A DNA stretch of 64,000 nt from Gordionus sp. m RMFG-2023 (GCF_954871325.1 NC_088775.1:73447561-73511560), one strand, 5' to 3'. Positions 13,901-25,729 are shown, counted from the first letter of the stretch. Made by a program: numbers and translations. The notes: generated by a model not told the origin, from the sequence alone.

Positions 13901-16266
13901 ATTTCGAATATTTATGATTTGGAATAGTTCAATCAAATAATGGATAAAAAATTATTTGAGGACTAATATATTTTTCTTATTCATATTTGATTCGAATTAT
14001 ATCATTTATATTTGTAAAATATGAATCGATAACCATTAATTCGTTATTCTGAAATCAATATCTTTCTAGGTTAAGGTAATTAAATATCAAAAGACTACAC
14101 TGTAAATCCCTAGGTTAAACTGCAATTCTGCAAGTAGAGATTATTTGTATATCCATTTTATTAAATTTTAATTTCTTTGATATTATAAATTAATAATTAT
14201 TATTTTTAATATAATAATAGAAGTTTAAATTTTTTATTGTTTGTAGTGTTGTGATGACTTAATGAAACATATTGACGATTAAATTAAAACCCATCTATAT
14301 AAAAATATTTTGTTTGCAAAAATAATTAAATTATAGAGACAAAACATTATTAAAAATTCTTTTATTCTTCTTTGCGTTATTTTAATTATTTTTGCAAACA
14401 AAATATTTTTATATGGATGGGTTTTAATTTAATCATCAACATGTTTCATTAAATCATCATAACACTGTATTGATTTACCTGAAAATTTTTGATACCATAT
14501 ATTATTATTTTTTTTACAGATTTAGGAATTTAATTGTTCCCATTTTGGTTATAATATTTAAGATAAAAGATGTTATCTTTTAATTAAATACAGACAAAAT
14601 ATCTAAATTATTTGAAACCGCGTTTGTTTCAATATTAATGATGTAAATGATGAAAGAATCAATAAATTATTGACAATTTTATTATACTGAAATTTTTTTT
14701 TTATAGATACTGGTAATTATAAAATATTAGAGAAATTACCAGCCCTTTTAAATTTGAATTTTGATCTTTTAAATTACACCTTCAATAAAAGTTATCTATA
14801 TTGCTAATTATGATAACTACTCTTGGCTTATAGACTATCTCAAATAACTTTTAATTAGTTATTTAAACTCCTTCAAATGATGGTTAATTATTAATAATAT
14901 TGCAACATGTAGACACAAATCATCCTATAATATAAAATTTTACTGGGTGACATACTCTAATTAATAACATCTTATATATAAATTAATTCACCCAAGATTA
15001 TTTCTATAATGCCCTACTCTCCAGTTTTTTCATCTCTTAAAATTAATTCAAATGGCTTACATATTTAAATAGCTCTTCTTTTAATTTTGATATTTTGAAT
15101 TTGCATAAAATGAGTGGCCTATAAATATTATACTCTATAAGTAAATCTGTTTTTAATAATAATTTTTATTAAGAATAAATTGAATTTACGCTTAAAAAAA
15201 ATTTGATGACGATTTATACACATTACGTACCTGCCTAAATAGCAAATCTTATATTGTTATATCAATTAAAATAGGTTTCCTCTGAATAAAAATATTCCTA
15301 TACAAAATGTTCATATTTCTGACCTAAATAAATAACATCTTCTATTTTATAATTCTATTCCAAAAATATCAACAACAGATACCAAAACAATAGATACCAA
15401 AACAATATCAGCAATAGATACCAAAACAATATCAACAACACCAATTGTTGCAACTCCATTTGAAGGTAAAAAATATTTTTATAATGACCTTATATAATAC
15501 ATAATAATATGAACATGTATTTTAATATCTAAATTATTATTAGAATCCTTAAACTTGTGCGATAAAATTGAAAGTAATGAACTGGTTTATTCGAAAGATG
15601 TGTTGGGAGCGGATTTGCCTAATACATTGTATGAATACAAATTTATATTAGAAATCAATATATTTATAATGTATATTTAATCTTAGTCCCGAACGTTTGC
15701 AAATTATCAAATTGCATAGAGATATTTTGATAAAAATAGATGGAGTAGATATTTATGATGAGAATAAAAAAAACTCTATATCCAAAGAAGATATAGAATC
15801 AATTAAATGGCTGATAGAAAATCAATATTCATTGCACATCAAAAGCAACGTAATGAAACAATTATTTGTTCACATTATTTTCTATTTCATTAAAATTTTC
15901 ATTTAAATAGTTGGTGGCCACAATGAATGCCAGCATGGAAGCATGTCCTTTTACCATTTTCTACCTCGATTACAACGAGATTAAACTTATAGAAAAATGT
16001 TATCATCCCCTCGTCTTGGGGGTAATGGTAAATTCTCTGATAAATCACAAAATTTTAAATATAACATATTCTCTACCATCTCAAATTTTATTTATTATAG
16101 AATGAAATGGTCCAAAATAGTAAGGATATTACTATTTCACAAACGTATAAAAATGGTAAGATCCAAAAAACTCAACTATTCGGTGCATACCTTACCAGAA
16201 TTAATGGAGATTTAGATTTGCAGGGAACTATTTATGATTACATTTTCACTATCAAACAATGCCCTT
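3452..16266 (+). CDS. Modular gene of tandem five-exon cassettes, unknown family
   Basis: I do not recognise this gene. Four copies of one exon series follow each other on the plus strand: a Thr/Ser-rich linker exon, an exon with a conserved Cys, an exon with the motif I-x-W-x-I-D-x-x-D-I-Y/F, a short exon with one or two Cys, and an exon with G-x-x-x-x-Q-G-T and a late Cys. Intron phases are the same in every copy (1-1, 1-2, 2-0, 0-0, 0-1), so a whole cassette is symmetric in phase 1. A cassette gives about 180 residues joined by a Thr-rich spacer, which suggests a repeated extracellular domain with linkers that may be glycosylated; that is inference. No start exon, signal peptide or membrane segment was found, so the ends are open. 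Copies 2 and 3 carry breaks, so the locus may be partly or wholly a pseudogene, or an array of separate degraded genes. Confidence 0.65.
5778..6039. mobile_element. Palindromic MITE
   Basis: Arms of about 50 bp at the two ends are inverted copies of each other (left TTTCCAG...CCTAGGCATATTT; right AAATATGCCTAGG...CTGGAAA). It is non-coding. Related sequence lies at 6347-6565 and 41740-41990, sharing the GCCATTTAATCG and CCTAGG motifs. It sits in the intron between the linker and exon 2 of cassette 2. Confidence 0.6.
6347..6565. mobile_element. Diverged copy of the palindromic MITE
   Basis: Begins CATTTCCAGACTGAATG and shares the blocks TTTGCAGCTAATTTTTT and GCGATTAAATGGCGTCTG with the elements at 5778 and 41740. 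The right end is not clear. Non-coding. Confidence 0.45.
6566..7925. other. Intron sequence, little recognised
   Basis: This is intron of cassette 2. The only repeat noticed is 7725-7852, which ends TTTATCGACGTTACTTTACAGCGCTAAT and matches 24770-24890. A C run lies at about 7729-7739. No exon of the cassette type was found between 5383 and 7925. Confidence 0.4.
7725..7852. repeat. Dispersed repeat ending ACGTTACTTTACAGCGCTAAT
   Basis: The right part is nearly the same as 24770-24890 (TTATCGACATTACTTTACAGCACTAAT). Read from the other strand the end starts TAGCGCTGTAAAGTAA, which resembles hAT-type ends (TAGNG). Two copies were seen in the window; the outer left boundary is not defined. Confidence 0.45.
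9608..9811. mobile_element. hAT MITE (TAGTGTTGTTAAA family) with TSD
   Basis: A 204-bp element bounded by TAGTGTTGTTAAATGGCTC and its inverted copy GAGCCGTTTAACAACACTT, flanked by the 8-bp direct repeat ATTGGTTC at 9600-9607 and 9812-9819. Each TIR holds a short internal palindrome (GGCTCGTTTTGAGCC). Non-coding. A sister copy with its own TSD is at 48893-49115. It lies in the intron between exons 3 and 4 of cassette 2. Confidence 0.85.
10764..12254 (+). pseudogene. Cassette 3 of the modular gene, broken
   Basis: Exons: linker 10764-10811 (STSTTISSTPLVTNK), 10901-10994 (EEPLNICGILEDNGQ...KDILGDDL), 11307-11502, a degraded exon 4 around 11997-12075, and 12104-12254 (ending RTSGNFKIQGTTHK...HTCQG). 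Exon lengths and phases fit the cassette, but exon 3 has TGA at 11350-11352 where the other copies have Trp (LLRNGNQII*SVDAENIY), and exon 4 lacks a usable donor and has an in-frame stop. Cassettes 2 and 3 are the most similar pair at the nucleotide level, most clearly in exon 5 and its donor, so they probably arose from one late duplication. Confidence 0.6.
12653..13494. mobile_element. TA-flanked TIR element with GGGGCTTG motifs
   Basis: Left end GGGGAGACTGGGG and right end CCCCGTCTCCC are inverted, with TA on both sides, which fits a Tc1/mariner-type target. Motifs such as AAGCCCC and GGTTTGCC recur inside. No transposase reading frame is visible, so it is probably a non-autonomous or decayed copy. 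It lies between cassettes 3 and 4. Confidence 0.6.
13613..14071. mobile_element. Non-autonomous hAT of the ATACGAATC family
   Basis: Starts TACACCTATAATACGAATC and is rich in ATTCG/CGAAT repeats throughout, as in the element at 50497-51498 whose ends begin TATACCTA. The right end is less clear (about TTTCTAGGTTA). No coding part was seen. Confidence 0.45.
14245..14467. mobile_element. Foldback MITE with about 90-bp arms
   Basis: The arms starting TAGTGTTGTGATGAC and ending GATTTAATGAAACATG...TCATAACACT are inverted copies over about 90 bp, including CCCATCTATATAAAAATA paired with TATTTTTATATGGATGGG. The centre is under 50 bp. Non-coding. The near-perfect arms suggest a fairly recent copy. 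Confidence 0.75.
15379..16266 (+). CDS. Cassette 4 of the modular gene, all exons open
   Basis: Exons: linker 15379-15465, 15544-15628 (ESLNLCDKIESNELVYSKD), 15687-15849 (LHRDILIKIDGVDIYDE), 15911-16021 (ACPFTIFYLDYNEIKLIEKC) and 16101-16266 (SKDITISQTYKNGK, then LTRINGDLDLQGTIYDYIF and QCP). All five are open and join in phases 1-1, 1-2, 2-0, 0-0, 0-1. Introns are only 58-79 nt, unlike the kilobase introns of cassette 2. The linker contains three copies of a 15-bp unit coding DTKTI. After the exon 5 donor the frame ends within four codons, so this could also be the natural C-terminus. Confidence 0.7.
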
Positions 16267-16524
16267 GTAATTTTACTTGAATTGATATTTAACATTAATC
16301 AAAATATAAAATTAATCAAATTTTTTACAATAATAGATTAAATTTCTTTTTTCTAGTAAGAGTAATATTATAATTTAGGTTTTTATAAAGATAATATATG
16401 TCATTTTTGGTTTGGAAAACAGAGTTTTCTATTCAGAAAGAAAAAGTCTCAATTAAAAAAGGAAAAGAATATTCAAATTTTTTATAAATGAATAATAAAA
16501 AAATAATTAGTTATGTATATATGT
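16267..16524. other. Non-coding gap after cassette 4
   Basis: AT-rich with stops in all frames. No exon, TIR or tandem repeat was seen. Confidence 0.4.
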
Positions 16525-16740
16525 ATGAGATCTGCAGGGATACCATTTACGACCCGGCCCGGATTTTTTTTAAAAAAAAAACAATTCATGCCGGCTCAGG
16601 CTTTTTTTAAAATATATTTATATGTATTTTTAATTTTTATATGTAATAATGGCGATTTAAAATATTTGATTTGATTTTTAGAAAAAATAGGTTTGGCCCG
16701 GGTATAGTTTTAAAAAAAAATACGACCCGGAAATTTAAGC
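16525..16740. mobile_element. TIR-type repeat (TAGNGATCTGCA family)
   Basis: Left part GAGATCTGCAGGGATACC followed by CGACCCGGCCCGG; right part TACGACCCGG. The pattern matches the elements at 2238-2605 and 23607-23900. Non-coding. Confidence 0.5.
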
Positions 16741-17274
16741 TTAACAGTTATATTACCAGATAAATAAAATTTTTTATTTTTTTAAATATTTATTTATAAT
16801 AAAATATTCATGCTTCTAAATGTCTCTTAGAGATTGAGATTAAGCTTTAATCAATAGAGTCATCTTAGTGGATTCCAACAATTTTTAAAAAATTATCAAA
16901 GAAAACTATAATGAAAATTTCATTGTATTTAAATGGGGAAATCAACAAAATTGTATTTAATTATATTATGTATAACATATACACCATATATATAGCACGT
17001 TTTCGATGAATGTATCTCATAATCTATACTAAATTTGAAGGGGAATATAATTGTTTATAAACTTATTAGTTCGTTAAATGTACGATTTTCAAACCAATTA
17101 TATACTATATTGCGATATTTATGATTGTAAATTTTTTAAAGTTTTTATATAATGAATAAAATAAAATCAGTAAACATATTTTGGTTGAAAACATCGAATT
17201 CAAAGTGACAAATAATGATTCTTATTTTATCTTATGATGCTTACTTAAACTAAAGGAATACAGTTTTATATTTT

Positions 17275-17640
17275 TAGAGAATGAACTAATTTTATTTAAA
17301 GAAGATATTTAGCTATTTTTTTCTTCATTCTATAATTATGTTTAAATGTAATTAAAATATTTTAAAAAATCAAAATTTCCTTAAGCTCCACCAGTTCAAT
17401 TAATTACCTGGTTTATATATTTTAGTTTAGAGTGTCCTAAAAGATATAAATTCATGTTATTGATAGACGAGAAATATTGGAATATCCTTTCCCATTTTAT
17501 TGGAAAATATTCTACAATTTACAATTGCAAAATTTTATTTGTTAATATTTTATTTGGAATAAGAAACTCTACTCACCCTCAATTTTTTTTCTTTCCACTA
17601 TTATTTGAAATATGTTTCATCTACTATATTCGCAGTTGAA
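17275..17640 (+). pseudogene. Possible remnant of a fifth cassette
   Basis: After an acceptor-like TTTTTAG at about 17272-17278 the sequence reads ENELILFKEDI and then a stop, close to NELVYSKDVLG of exon 2 in cassette 4. About 110 nt on, CTCCACCAGTTCAATTA at 17387 resembles the start of exon 3 in cassette 2, and LLIDEKYWNI could echo its ID-x-x-DIY motif. Similarity is short and the pieces are broken, so this is a weak call. Confidence 0.3.
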
Positions 17641-19841
17641 TTTAATGTGTATAATCTCAATTCTAAATTGTTTCATTATTTTTTTGAATGACAGAAATTT
17701 TTTAAAATAATTATTCAAATTAAGTTTGAGCTAAATTCAATCCTTTATATTGTATATTTGTAACTTTAATAATAAAATTATGAATATTTTTTTTAATTTA
17801 GTAATAGAAAAACAATATATAATTTATAGAGCTCTTAAATAATTTTAGGTAGTCTATGTTCTAGAAAATTTCTGTGGTTATGTTCCTCATACCAATTGCT
17901 GAGACAAGAAAAACTATAACTTAAGTAAAAATTAGAGGATATACGGATGTCTAATTTAATATGTTAAAAGGCCGATTGAAGAGAAACTCCACTCTAGGGA
18001 AGTCTTTCTGAAGTCCAATGGATTTTCATTCTTAAACTCATTTAAACCCATTCCTAATACATTTTGATTTTTATATTATAGGATAAAGCCGTTTTTTGAA
18101 ATGTTATTATTTCTGTAGAAAAAAATTAATATTTCGTTAAGATTTAAATTCCATTATATATTATGCCTAATCTTTAATTATAAGATTTATTCGTCGAATC
18201 TTAAAATTTCAAATCTTCAGAAGCCCTAGTTACATTTGGAACGGAATGACATTTCCAAAAAACAAATTACTTAATTTTCTTAATTTAAGTTAATATCAAA
18301 GTGTAAATAATATATACTTATATGTAAGCTGTAAAAGGATTTCTAAATAATTTTACTTAACCATATATATATCAATTCTCGTAAAGAGAAGGGTTACTGG
18401 CAGGAGACTTATTTGCAACATTAGTTCTTTTAAGATGAGTATAATTATCTAAGAACGGCCATGATAAAAATAATGCCAGATATTATAGTATTCTATCAAA
18501 AAGTCAAATCTAGGTACTTATATAAAAATATACATGATCAACATTTAAAAAATATGTTATGAATCTGCAGTAAACTTATTTTACAATACATCATATTAGA
18601 CGTTAATAGTTTTAAAAAATTTTATAATCTACATTCTATGTTTATCATTTAAATATTGGAAATTTTGTAAAAAAAATTTTTTACTGTTTCCGGTGTTCTT
18701 ATAAAGGAACACAATATTCTATTGAATTAAAAGATTTTAGAAAAAATAAATTCACTTTTCTTATTTACATAATAATTAAGAAAAATAATTTATAAAATTC
18801 AAAAAAAGAGGAGAAATTTATAAAGGATATTGCTCAGGCAATAACGTGTTATTTAATAACTTTAATATTAATAGAATATGGGAAAGTATAAGGGACACTA
18901 TTTTATATTTAATAGCATTTTTTTCCAAGTATAGTTATATTGTGGCTAAACAGACATACGATAAATTAATTGAGAAATCAAAAGGATAAATGTGACATTT
19001 TATTATATAGTACTAATATTCCATCAAAACAAATAGAGTCAATTTACATATTTTATTTTGGAAAAAGGGACTTGAAATATAAATAGAACAAACCCCAGAT
19101 TTATTCATTTTGAATTTTATCAAAATACAAAACAACCCAAAGTCTGTCAGTTTTGTTTAAATTGTGAAAACCTAAGAATTAAAGAAAGTTTAAAATAAAG
19201 TTATTATAGAAAAATGTTTTTTGAAAGAAAAAAACATATACTATATTATCCCAAAGGTTGTTGATGAGTTGATCACATCATTTGTTATTGAACTAGAAAA
19301 TTGTGTAATCAATTTCTGTTGTGAAAAGTCAGTCCTTCTGATGAAAAAAAATATACCAAACAATAGTAAAAAAAGAATAGCAACTATCAAACCTTTCATT
19401 GAAGATTATTTAATTTAGAAAGGAAACTTTTAATGAAATTAATATTTTATTATAGAAAATTGTAACTGTATTATTTTATTTCAATTTTAATAAATATTTA
19501 TAAAAATAAATAAAATTGGAGAGAAAGGAGTATTTTATTTCTTAACTCTTACTTTTAGATTGATTTCTTATTTAATAAAAATAAGGCTTGTAACCAGATA
19601 TATATTTAATGAACATAAGTGGCTTAAATTAAAGGGCGTATATGATAAGGGTATCTTACCCTCGTTCATAGTTAGAGCTAATTTAAGACGAACTATGCAA
19701 AATATTATACTACGCCGGAAATTCGCGCTAAATCAGGTTTAAGGGAATAAATATACAATTAGGGTCAGGCTCACAAACATCGTATTTATATCTTTCACCA
19801 TCGGGTATCCACATCATATATATAATCCTTAGTGTGTGTTC
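17641..19841. other. Long stretch without a recognised gene
   Basis: Short open frames exist, for example 19221-19418, but they show no conserved motif or splice context. Nothing in this stretch could be assigned. Confidence 0.4.
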
Positions 19842-21146
19842 TAGTGTTGTTAATTGGTTGGTTGTGTAGTGCTCAGGTTTGGGTCTAAAATATCGACTAA
19901 ACCAGCTCTGAGCACGAACCCCGAGGTCTGTGCTCGGGGTTCAGACCTGGGGTCCAGACCCGGGGTCTATTTACATTCATTTAAAAACATAAGATATGAT
20001 ATAAAAATAAATAATAATATCAAAAATATAAATAAGAGGGGCGGGGACGGAAACATCGAGCCGACTCCCAAGCTGATTTTATATAAAAATATAATATATT
20101 TGTATATAAAGAAATCAAATTCATACAGAATTATTCAAATTATTATTTTATCACCAGTTTCAAAAAATTGATCGGTTAGGGGGGCTCATTATTCTTATTT
20201 ATTTTATTTTTTTTATATTATTTTTTTTTGTTATTTTTTTGTTATTTTTTTGTTATTTTTTTGTTATTTTTTAATGATTGGTTAATTTTATTTTTAAATT
20301 AATATATCTTATTTTATTTAAGATTTTTTGAAATATTAAATCATTTTTTAGCGTTTATATATGCGATTGCTTACAAATTTTTAAGGGGATAAAAGTTAAC
20401 TTAAGGGGGGGGGGGGTTAATTATATAAATGAAAAGCAGTTTTATTTCATTAAATCAAAATGTAGTATTAAATAACGCAATTTCATTCATTTAATCGAAA
20501 TTATATTAATAAATTTCCTAAACTCTTTTTGTTTTTTCCATATCTCCAGTGGCCCCTACACTTTTTGAGCGAATGATGCAGAATACCCCCATGAAAAGTA
20601 CCCCCCCCCCCCTCTCGTAAAAATGATAATTATTACACCCATAAATTTCAAAAATAATTTTTATTGCATCAATTTTTAATATATAATATAAATAAAATGC
20701 AAAAAATATATACTTTTTAAATATTACTTTTAAATTAATAATTTAGGTAAATTAGGGGAAGAGAAAGCGAAAGAATTTATAGGTTAAATTATTGAGAAAA
20801 GAATCTTTCATGGTACTGCGAAGTCTTGTTTTAATTAATTTACTTTTACTCATGACTCTTTTAGCAGTACATGAGGTTGTAGGAATGGTTAATAAATATT
20901 TATATAAAATTCTTAAATTAGGGAAAGCAGAAAAATTTTAAAGTAAACGAAAAGGTAAAATAATATAATAATTAAAAACAACCCCAGGTCTGAACTCCTA
21001 ATCTGGACCCCGGGTCTGAACCCCGGGTCTGAATACCGAGCATAGACCCCGGGTCTGAATCCCGAGCACAGACCTCGGGTTTGTGCTCAGGGTTCGTGCT
21101 CATAGCAAGTATTAGCACAAAATTGGGTAGCAAATTAACAACACTA
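19842..21146. mobile_element. TIR element with GC-rich subterminal repeats
   Basis: Ends TAGTGTTGTTAATT and AATTAACAACACTA are inverted and match the hAT MITE family ends. Just inside both ends lie repeated GGGTCTGAACCCC-type units (19900-19965 and about 20985-21095) in inverted arrangement. The middle carries G runs (20404-20416), a C run (20600-20613) and a short repeat of GTTATTTTTTT around 20225-20275. No clear 8-bp TSD and no transposase were found. Confidence 0.65.
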
Positions 21147-21436
21147 GTTATACTTTATCAGATTACCTCTTATAACATTATTGTAGATAAGTAACTAGCT
21201 ACATTTTTGAATCGAAAAAATGTAACTTATATTTTTTTAAATCAAAAAGTTAGTTCTCAAGTATTTTTAAAAATATATTTAATAAGTATGATTATTAATT
21301 TAAAAAAGTAATGACAATAATTTAAGTAACAAATTTTCACAAATTTTTCATTTACAAATTATAATTAAAAAAATATATATATAAAATCTAATGATATATA
21401 AAAAATGAATTAAAAAATATGTATGAATAAAAGAGA

Positions 21437-21535
21437 AATTTAAAATATATTTAAAAAAAAAATATTTAAAAAAAATATATTTAAAAAAAATATATTTAAA
21501 AAAAATATATTTAAAAAAAATATAATTAAAAAAAT
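21437..21535. repeat. 15-bp AT tandem repeat
   Basis: About five or six near-perfect copies of a 15-bp unit of the form TATATTTAAAAAAAA. It makes a spurious repetitive reading frame on the minus strand and is not a gene. Confidence 0.7.
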
Positions 21536-21569
21536 AATATAACAAATTAAAAGAATATTATTATTAATT

Positions 21570-22625
21570 GGAGAATATATTTGTAACGGTGTTATAAAAA
21601 ATATTGAGGTTAAAAAGGATCATCTTGTGGAAAGAACTGCCTATGAAGCTAATATAATTAGCCTTGTGTATTGCAATGGCGAGTCTTTGACTTAAGAAGA
21701 AGCCCTCGCGGGGTTCACCGGTTAGTTGACGAATGTGGGAGCCAAGTTCCTTGAAAAAAGATAAGGCATATTTCCCAAAAGTTGTAAGGGTTGTGGAAAT
21801 GATGGGGATGAAAATATATTCTTGAGAGATTTCAGAATATTTCGCTATTTTGAGTGACTCCTTTTTCTCAAGTATATTAATTGTTTGATTTGATGGAGCA
21901 AGTGGAACAATACAAGGGTAGTCCTAGACCAGGAATTGACCGCGCTTCCAAGGAATTTGAGAAATCCCGTCATGCAGTTTCCCATCAGATCTGAAAAGAC
22001 CGGAAGGTTCAAGAGTAAAGGGGATTTGAGCGGATCTCAGAGCTCTAAGAATGATTGAATTGCATAGATTATGTCTAACGATTCGACCTTTACACGAGCG
22101 ACAGTGAAGACTATGTCTGCCATTGCCCAAAACTGCAGAACTGCAACCTGAACATGTGTGTGGTTGCGTAATTAGACAATTTAATAGAATACCGATCGCG
22201 TGAGTAAGCTCGTTTTTATTCAGTTGTAATTGCAGATTAACAGACGGAATAGCTTCAAGAAACTCATGGCCTGAACCATTAAACAGAGAGGAGAATAAGG
22301 GACGATCAGATAATTGCATTCTGGAAAGGAGTGATTCAACGCAGAGTGCAATAATAGGCCTATCCCAGTCCTTCTGCTTATTTGATTCAGGAAGAGGGCG
22401 ATCCGCAATAATACGAGTCTTCCATTCGATGATTGCATCATTATAAGACTAGTCGGGTTTTAAAGAATTAGAATTTACTATGTTTTTAGTTAAAAGGCAA
22501 CTGGATATGAAGGCTGTTAAGGCGAGATCGGATGGAGATCTGAAACCGAGACCTCCCATCTTAGTAAGTAAAGAGGCTTGTGTCCATGCTATTTCATCAA
22601 ATTTAAGATTTAGAATATTTTCGAT
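21570..22625 (-). pseudogene. Non-LTR retrotransposon (LINE), 3' half, broken
   Basis: The reading on the minus strand matches the C-terminal region of an RT family found in many invertebrates: WTQASLLTKMGGLGFRSPSD, then QPHTCSGCSS...GRHSLHC (a Cys/His cluster), RHNLCN, SDGKLHDGISQIPWKRG, and finally FGKYALSFFKELGSHIR with LSQRLAIAIHKAN. The RT core is absent, so the copy is 5' truncated, as is usual for LINEs. Three or more frame changes and stops interrupt it. The longest open piece is 21924-22319. It belongs to the same family as the copy at 30929-33350. Confidence 0.75.
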
Positions 22626-23606
22626 AAGGACTTTGATTCCATTTTCATAAACTCCAAGAGGAATGGGGAATTTAAATATGCGAGAAAAATGTTTAAAAGA
22701 AAAGAAAAAGATTTATAAAAACAAAAGTGTTTTTTTTTATAAATGTAATCGGGATAAAAAAAAGAAGTAAATAGTTCAATAAAATTTACGTTCAAAAAAT
22801 GCATGAAAATTCTGGATTACATTAATTATGCCTCATTTATATAAACCATCTTGTAGAAAATTTATTTAGTCTATGGAAGCTTATTTTTTGGAAAAAATCG
22901 AACACGCTTTTTAGAACCAGATAATTTGCGCTATAAATCTTGGTGTATTTTAAATTTAAATAAAAAATCCATATAAAAATTTATTTAAATTGATTAGTTC
23001 AAAATTTCATAAATTGTCAGAAAATTATAGTATGGAGTACCCGATCAGATCATATTTTTAAGATAGATGGCCATAAATTGAGATTCCAAATCTCATCCTA
23101 TTCCCAATGACATATTACTGTTTTGATAATATTCAGATTAACTCGGTCCATGGATGGAAAAAAAACACGAAAAAAAATATTCATATGAAACAATAGAAAA
23201 ACGTAAAAAAAACACGAAAATAACAATGCCATCCCAACAAGGGAAAAATGGATTTTTTTAAAAATCTAGCTATCATTTTTATATTATTAAAAGATGCAAA
23301 AATATTATAAAATATTTTGATAAAGATTTGGTGAGATTAATAAACTGAAAATTATTTTTATAATTGTTTATTAAAAAATTACAAATATATTCCTTAATTT
23401 AATATAAAATTACTTAATTATTTTCCTTTATGTCGCAATGCGAATCTCATCATGTTTTTATTGCTGGAGAAAAGGGGAAATATTGGAAGAATTTAAATTT
23501 TGCTCCAAACACATTTCTTCAGGTAGCATTAGCAAAAATTGTATTCAAGTATGAAAATGTGGTATCTATGTCTAGATACACTTTTATTAAAATTATCTTT
23601 AAATCG

Positions 23607-23900
23607 GAGACCTGCATGCCTGGTCCCAAGCCCAGCCTAGATACATGGGCCGGGTCGCTTTTTAATTTTTTAAATATACCTGAGTCTGGCCGGGCCTAAA
23701 AAAAATTTTTTAAATACTAACCCGTATATTTTAAAACCAAATATTTTAAATCGTCATTAATAGCTATAAAAATTAAAAATAAACATAATATATTTTTTTT
23801 TAAAATACGGGTCTGGCCTGGAAATACCTGGGCCTAGTCCGCCCGTAAATGTTTTTAAAAAAATTAGGACTGGACCGTACAAATGGTACCTCTGCAAGTC
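23607..23900. mobile_element. TIR element (TAGNGATCTGCA family)
   Basis: Left GAGACCTGCATGCCTGGTCC and right GGTACCTCTGCAAGTCTTA are inverted at their tips. CGGGCC/GGGCCGGG motifs recur inside. The right end read in reverse matches the element at 16525. Non-coding; the frame at 23430-23699 partly reads into it and is not a gene. Confidence 0.55.
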
Positions 23901-24769
23901 TTATTTAAATACTATTTTAGAGATATTTGTTGAATTTCGAGGTTAGAGTATAATTTGTATAAATACAAAGTAAAATATAATAATACCTTTTAAGGATATC
24001 ACTTCTAAGGATATGACTTTATTATTACCAAATATAAATTATGTAAAAACAAATTCAAAATAAAAAAATTGAATGATGATTATTTATAAAAATTACGAGT
24101 TTATATAAAAAAAATTAATATGCAAAAAACATTTTATATGCAAAATTACAATAAACCATAGTATTATCCGTACATTCAAGTTCGTTAAGAATAATGGGTT
24201 TTTATATTCAAAAAAAAATTCTTTATGCAAAATTTAAAATAAACAATCATATTCTCCGTACATTCAAGTTCATTAAGGATAACTTTAATATTCATCCCTT
24301 ATTTAAATATTCAAATCATATCATAAAAAAAAACTATTTTTTTTAATAACTTTAACAATATTATTTTATTTTACGCTTTTTTTTATTAAAAAATGATAAT
24401 AGTTAAATAAAATTCATTTAATAATATGTCCGAGTTAATTTTATTACAAAAACAATTTAGACAAATTTTATTTTACGCAATGGATCGACAACATGGTAAA
24501 TTTTATATTATAATAGATCAATATTTCAAGACAATCTCTGAAAAATAAATCAACAATTAAATCAAATTTTGAATAATTTTTTTAAAAATGGTGTAAGGAT
24601 TTTAATATATTTCATGATTATACCAATATAAAGTTGTTAGAATATAACAAAGTAGAGAATATAAATTAACATAGCTTGATTGATTCAATATTGATTAGAA
24701 TAACATCAAGGTCTAAATTATTAACAAAATTAAAATATATAATAAAATAAATATATTATTTAAGAAAAA

Positions 24770-24890
24770 ATCTAGCATCGAGTAACATTTTGGGTTAGCG
24801 TTACTCAAAAAGTTACTTCTTGATCAAATAACGAATTACGTTCCTTTTCAATAACATACTTTTATCGACATTACTTTACAGCACTAATTT
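24770..24890. repeat. Dispersed repeat, second copy of 7725-7852
   Basis: Shares TTTATCGACATTACTTTACAGCACTAAT and AGTAACATTTTGG/GTTACTT blocks with 7725-7852. Confidence 0.45.
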
Positions 24891-25089
24891 TCCTTATAAA
24901 TTCTTCTTTATAGTGACATATTGTATACATTTTTAATGGAAGAGGAATTTTTCTTAGCTTAAAATAATATTTACAAGAACAGGTAAATTTTCGATCTTGG
25001 TTATTATCTGGAAAGAATGTTCATGTTTGTTAAATTTATTTTATATAAATGATTAGGGAAATAAAAAATTTACAATAAATTATTGTAAT

Positions 25090-25250
25090 AACGGCTTGAT
25101 CAAGATTTTAACCAAAATTAGATTATGTAAGCCTGTAGATTTTTCTCACAGATGGCAGAAAGTTTTGGACCTCTATCTGTCAGATTTTGAGGCTTGCCTG
25201 ATATTATTTTCGCCAAAATCTTAATTGGGTCGTTTAGTAATACGAACTAT
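25090..25250. mobile_element. Degenerate TAGTGTTGTTAAA-type MITE
   Basis: The interior CTCACAGATGGCAGAAAG...GAGGCTTGCCTGATATTAT matches the cores of the elements at 9608 and 41250. The ends are eroded. Confidence 0.4.
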
Positions 25251-25729
25251 AATAGAAGTAATGTGCTTTGTTTGCCCCTCCCCTCACCATTAAACGGGTT
25301 TTGTCATCCCTAACTCGGCAAGTGATGGTTTCTAAAAAATTTTCGATATATTTTTCCGCAAGTTGCCCGAGTCAAATTTTTTTTTTAACACGGCATTGTT
25401 TTGTGATAAAACATAAATTTCTATTATTCAAGATTTTGGACCCAATAAATGGGCCAGATCTGGTTATTCCCCATGAAAAATATTTATAAACAATTCGAAA
25501 AATAAATTTAAGTACAATATAAATTATATTTATAAACATTATAACAAAAACCAAATTGTATACTATAAATTTTAATCAACAAACAGTACAATTTATATTA
25601 TTATAGTCAAAATAAATAAGTAAAAATAACAAATAAAATAAACCAATTGTTTAATTTTTATTTCTAAAATATAATTTAAAAATATTTTACATACTTTATG
25701 ATTAATTCCATCTTTAATTTAATTTAAAA

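Noticed and set aside
21348-21545. 65-codon Phe/Ile/Tyr-rich frame on the minus strand
   Set aside because: Product of a 15-bp AT tandem repeat; low complexity.
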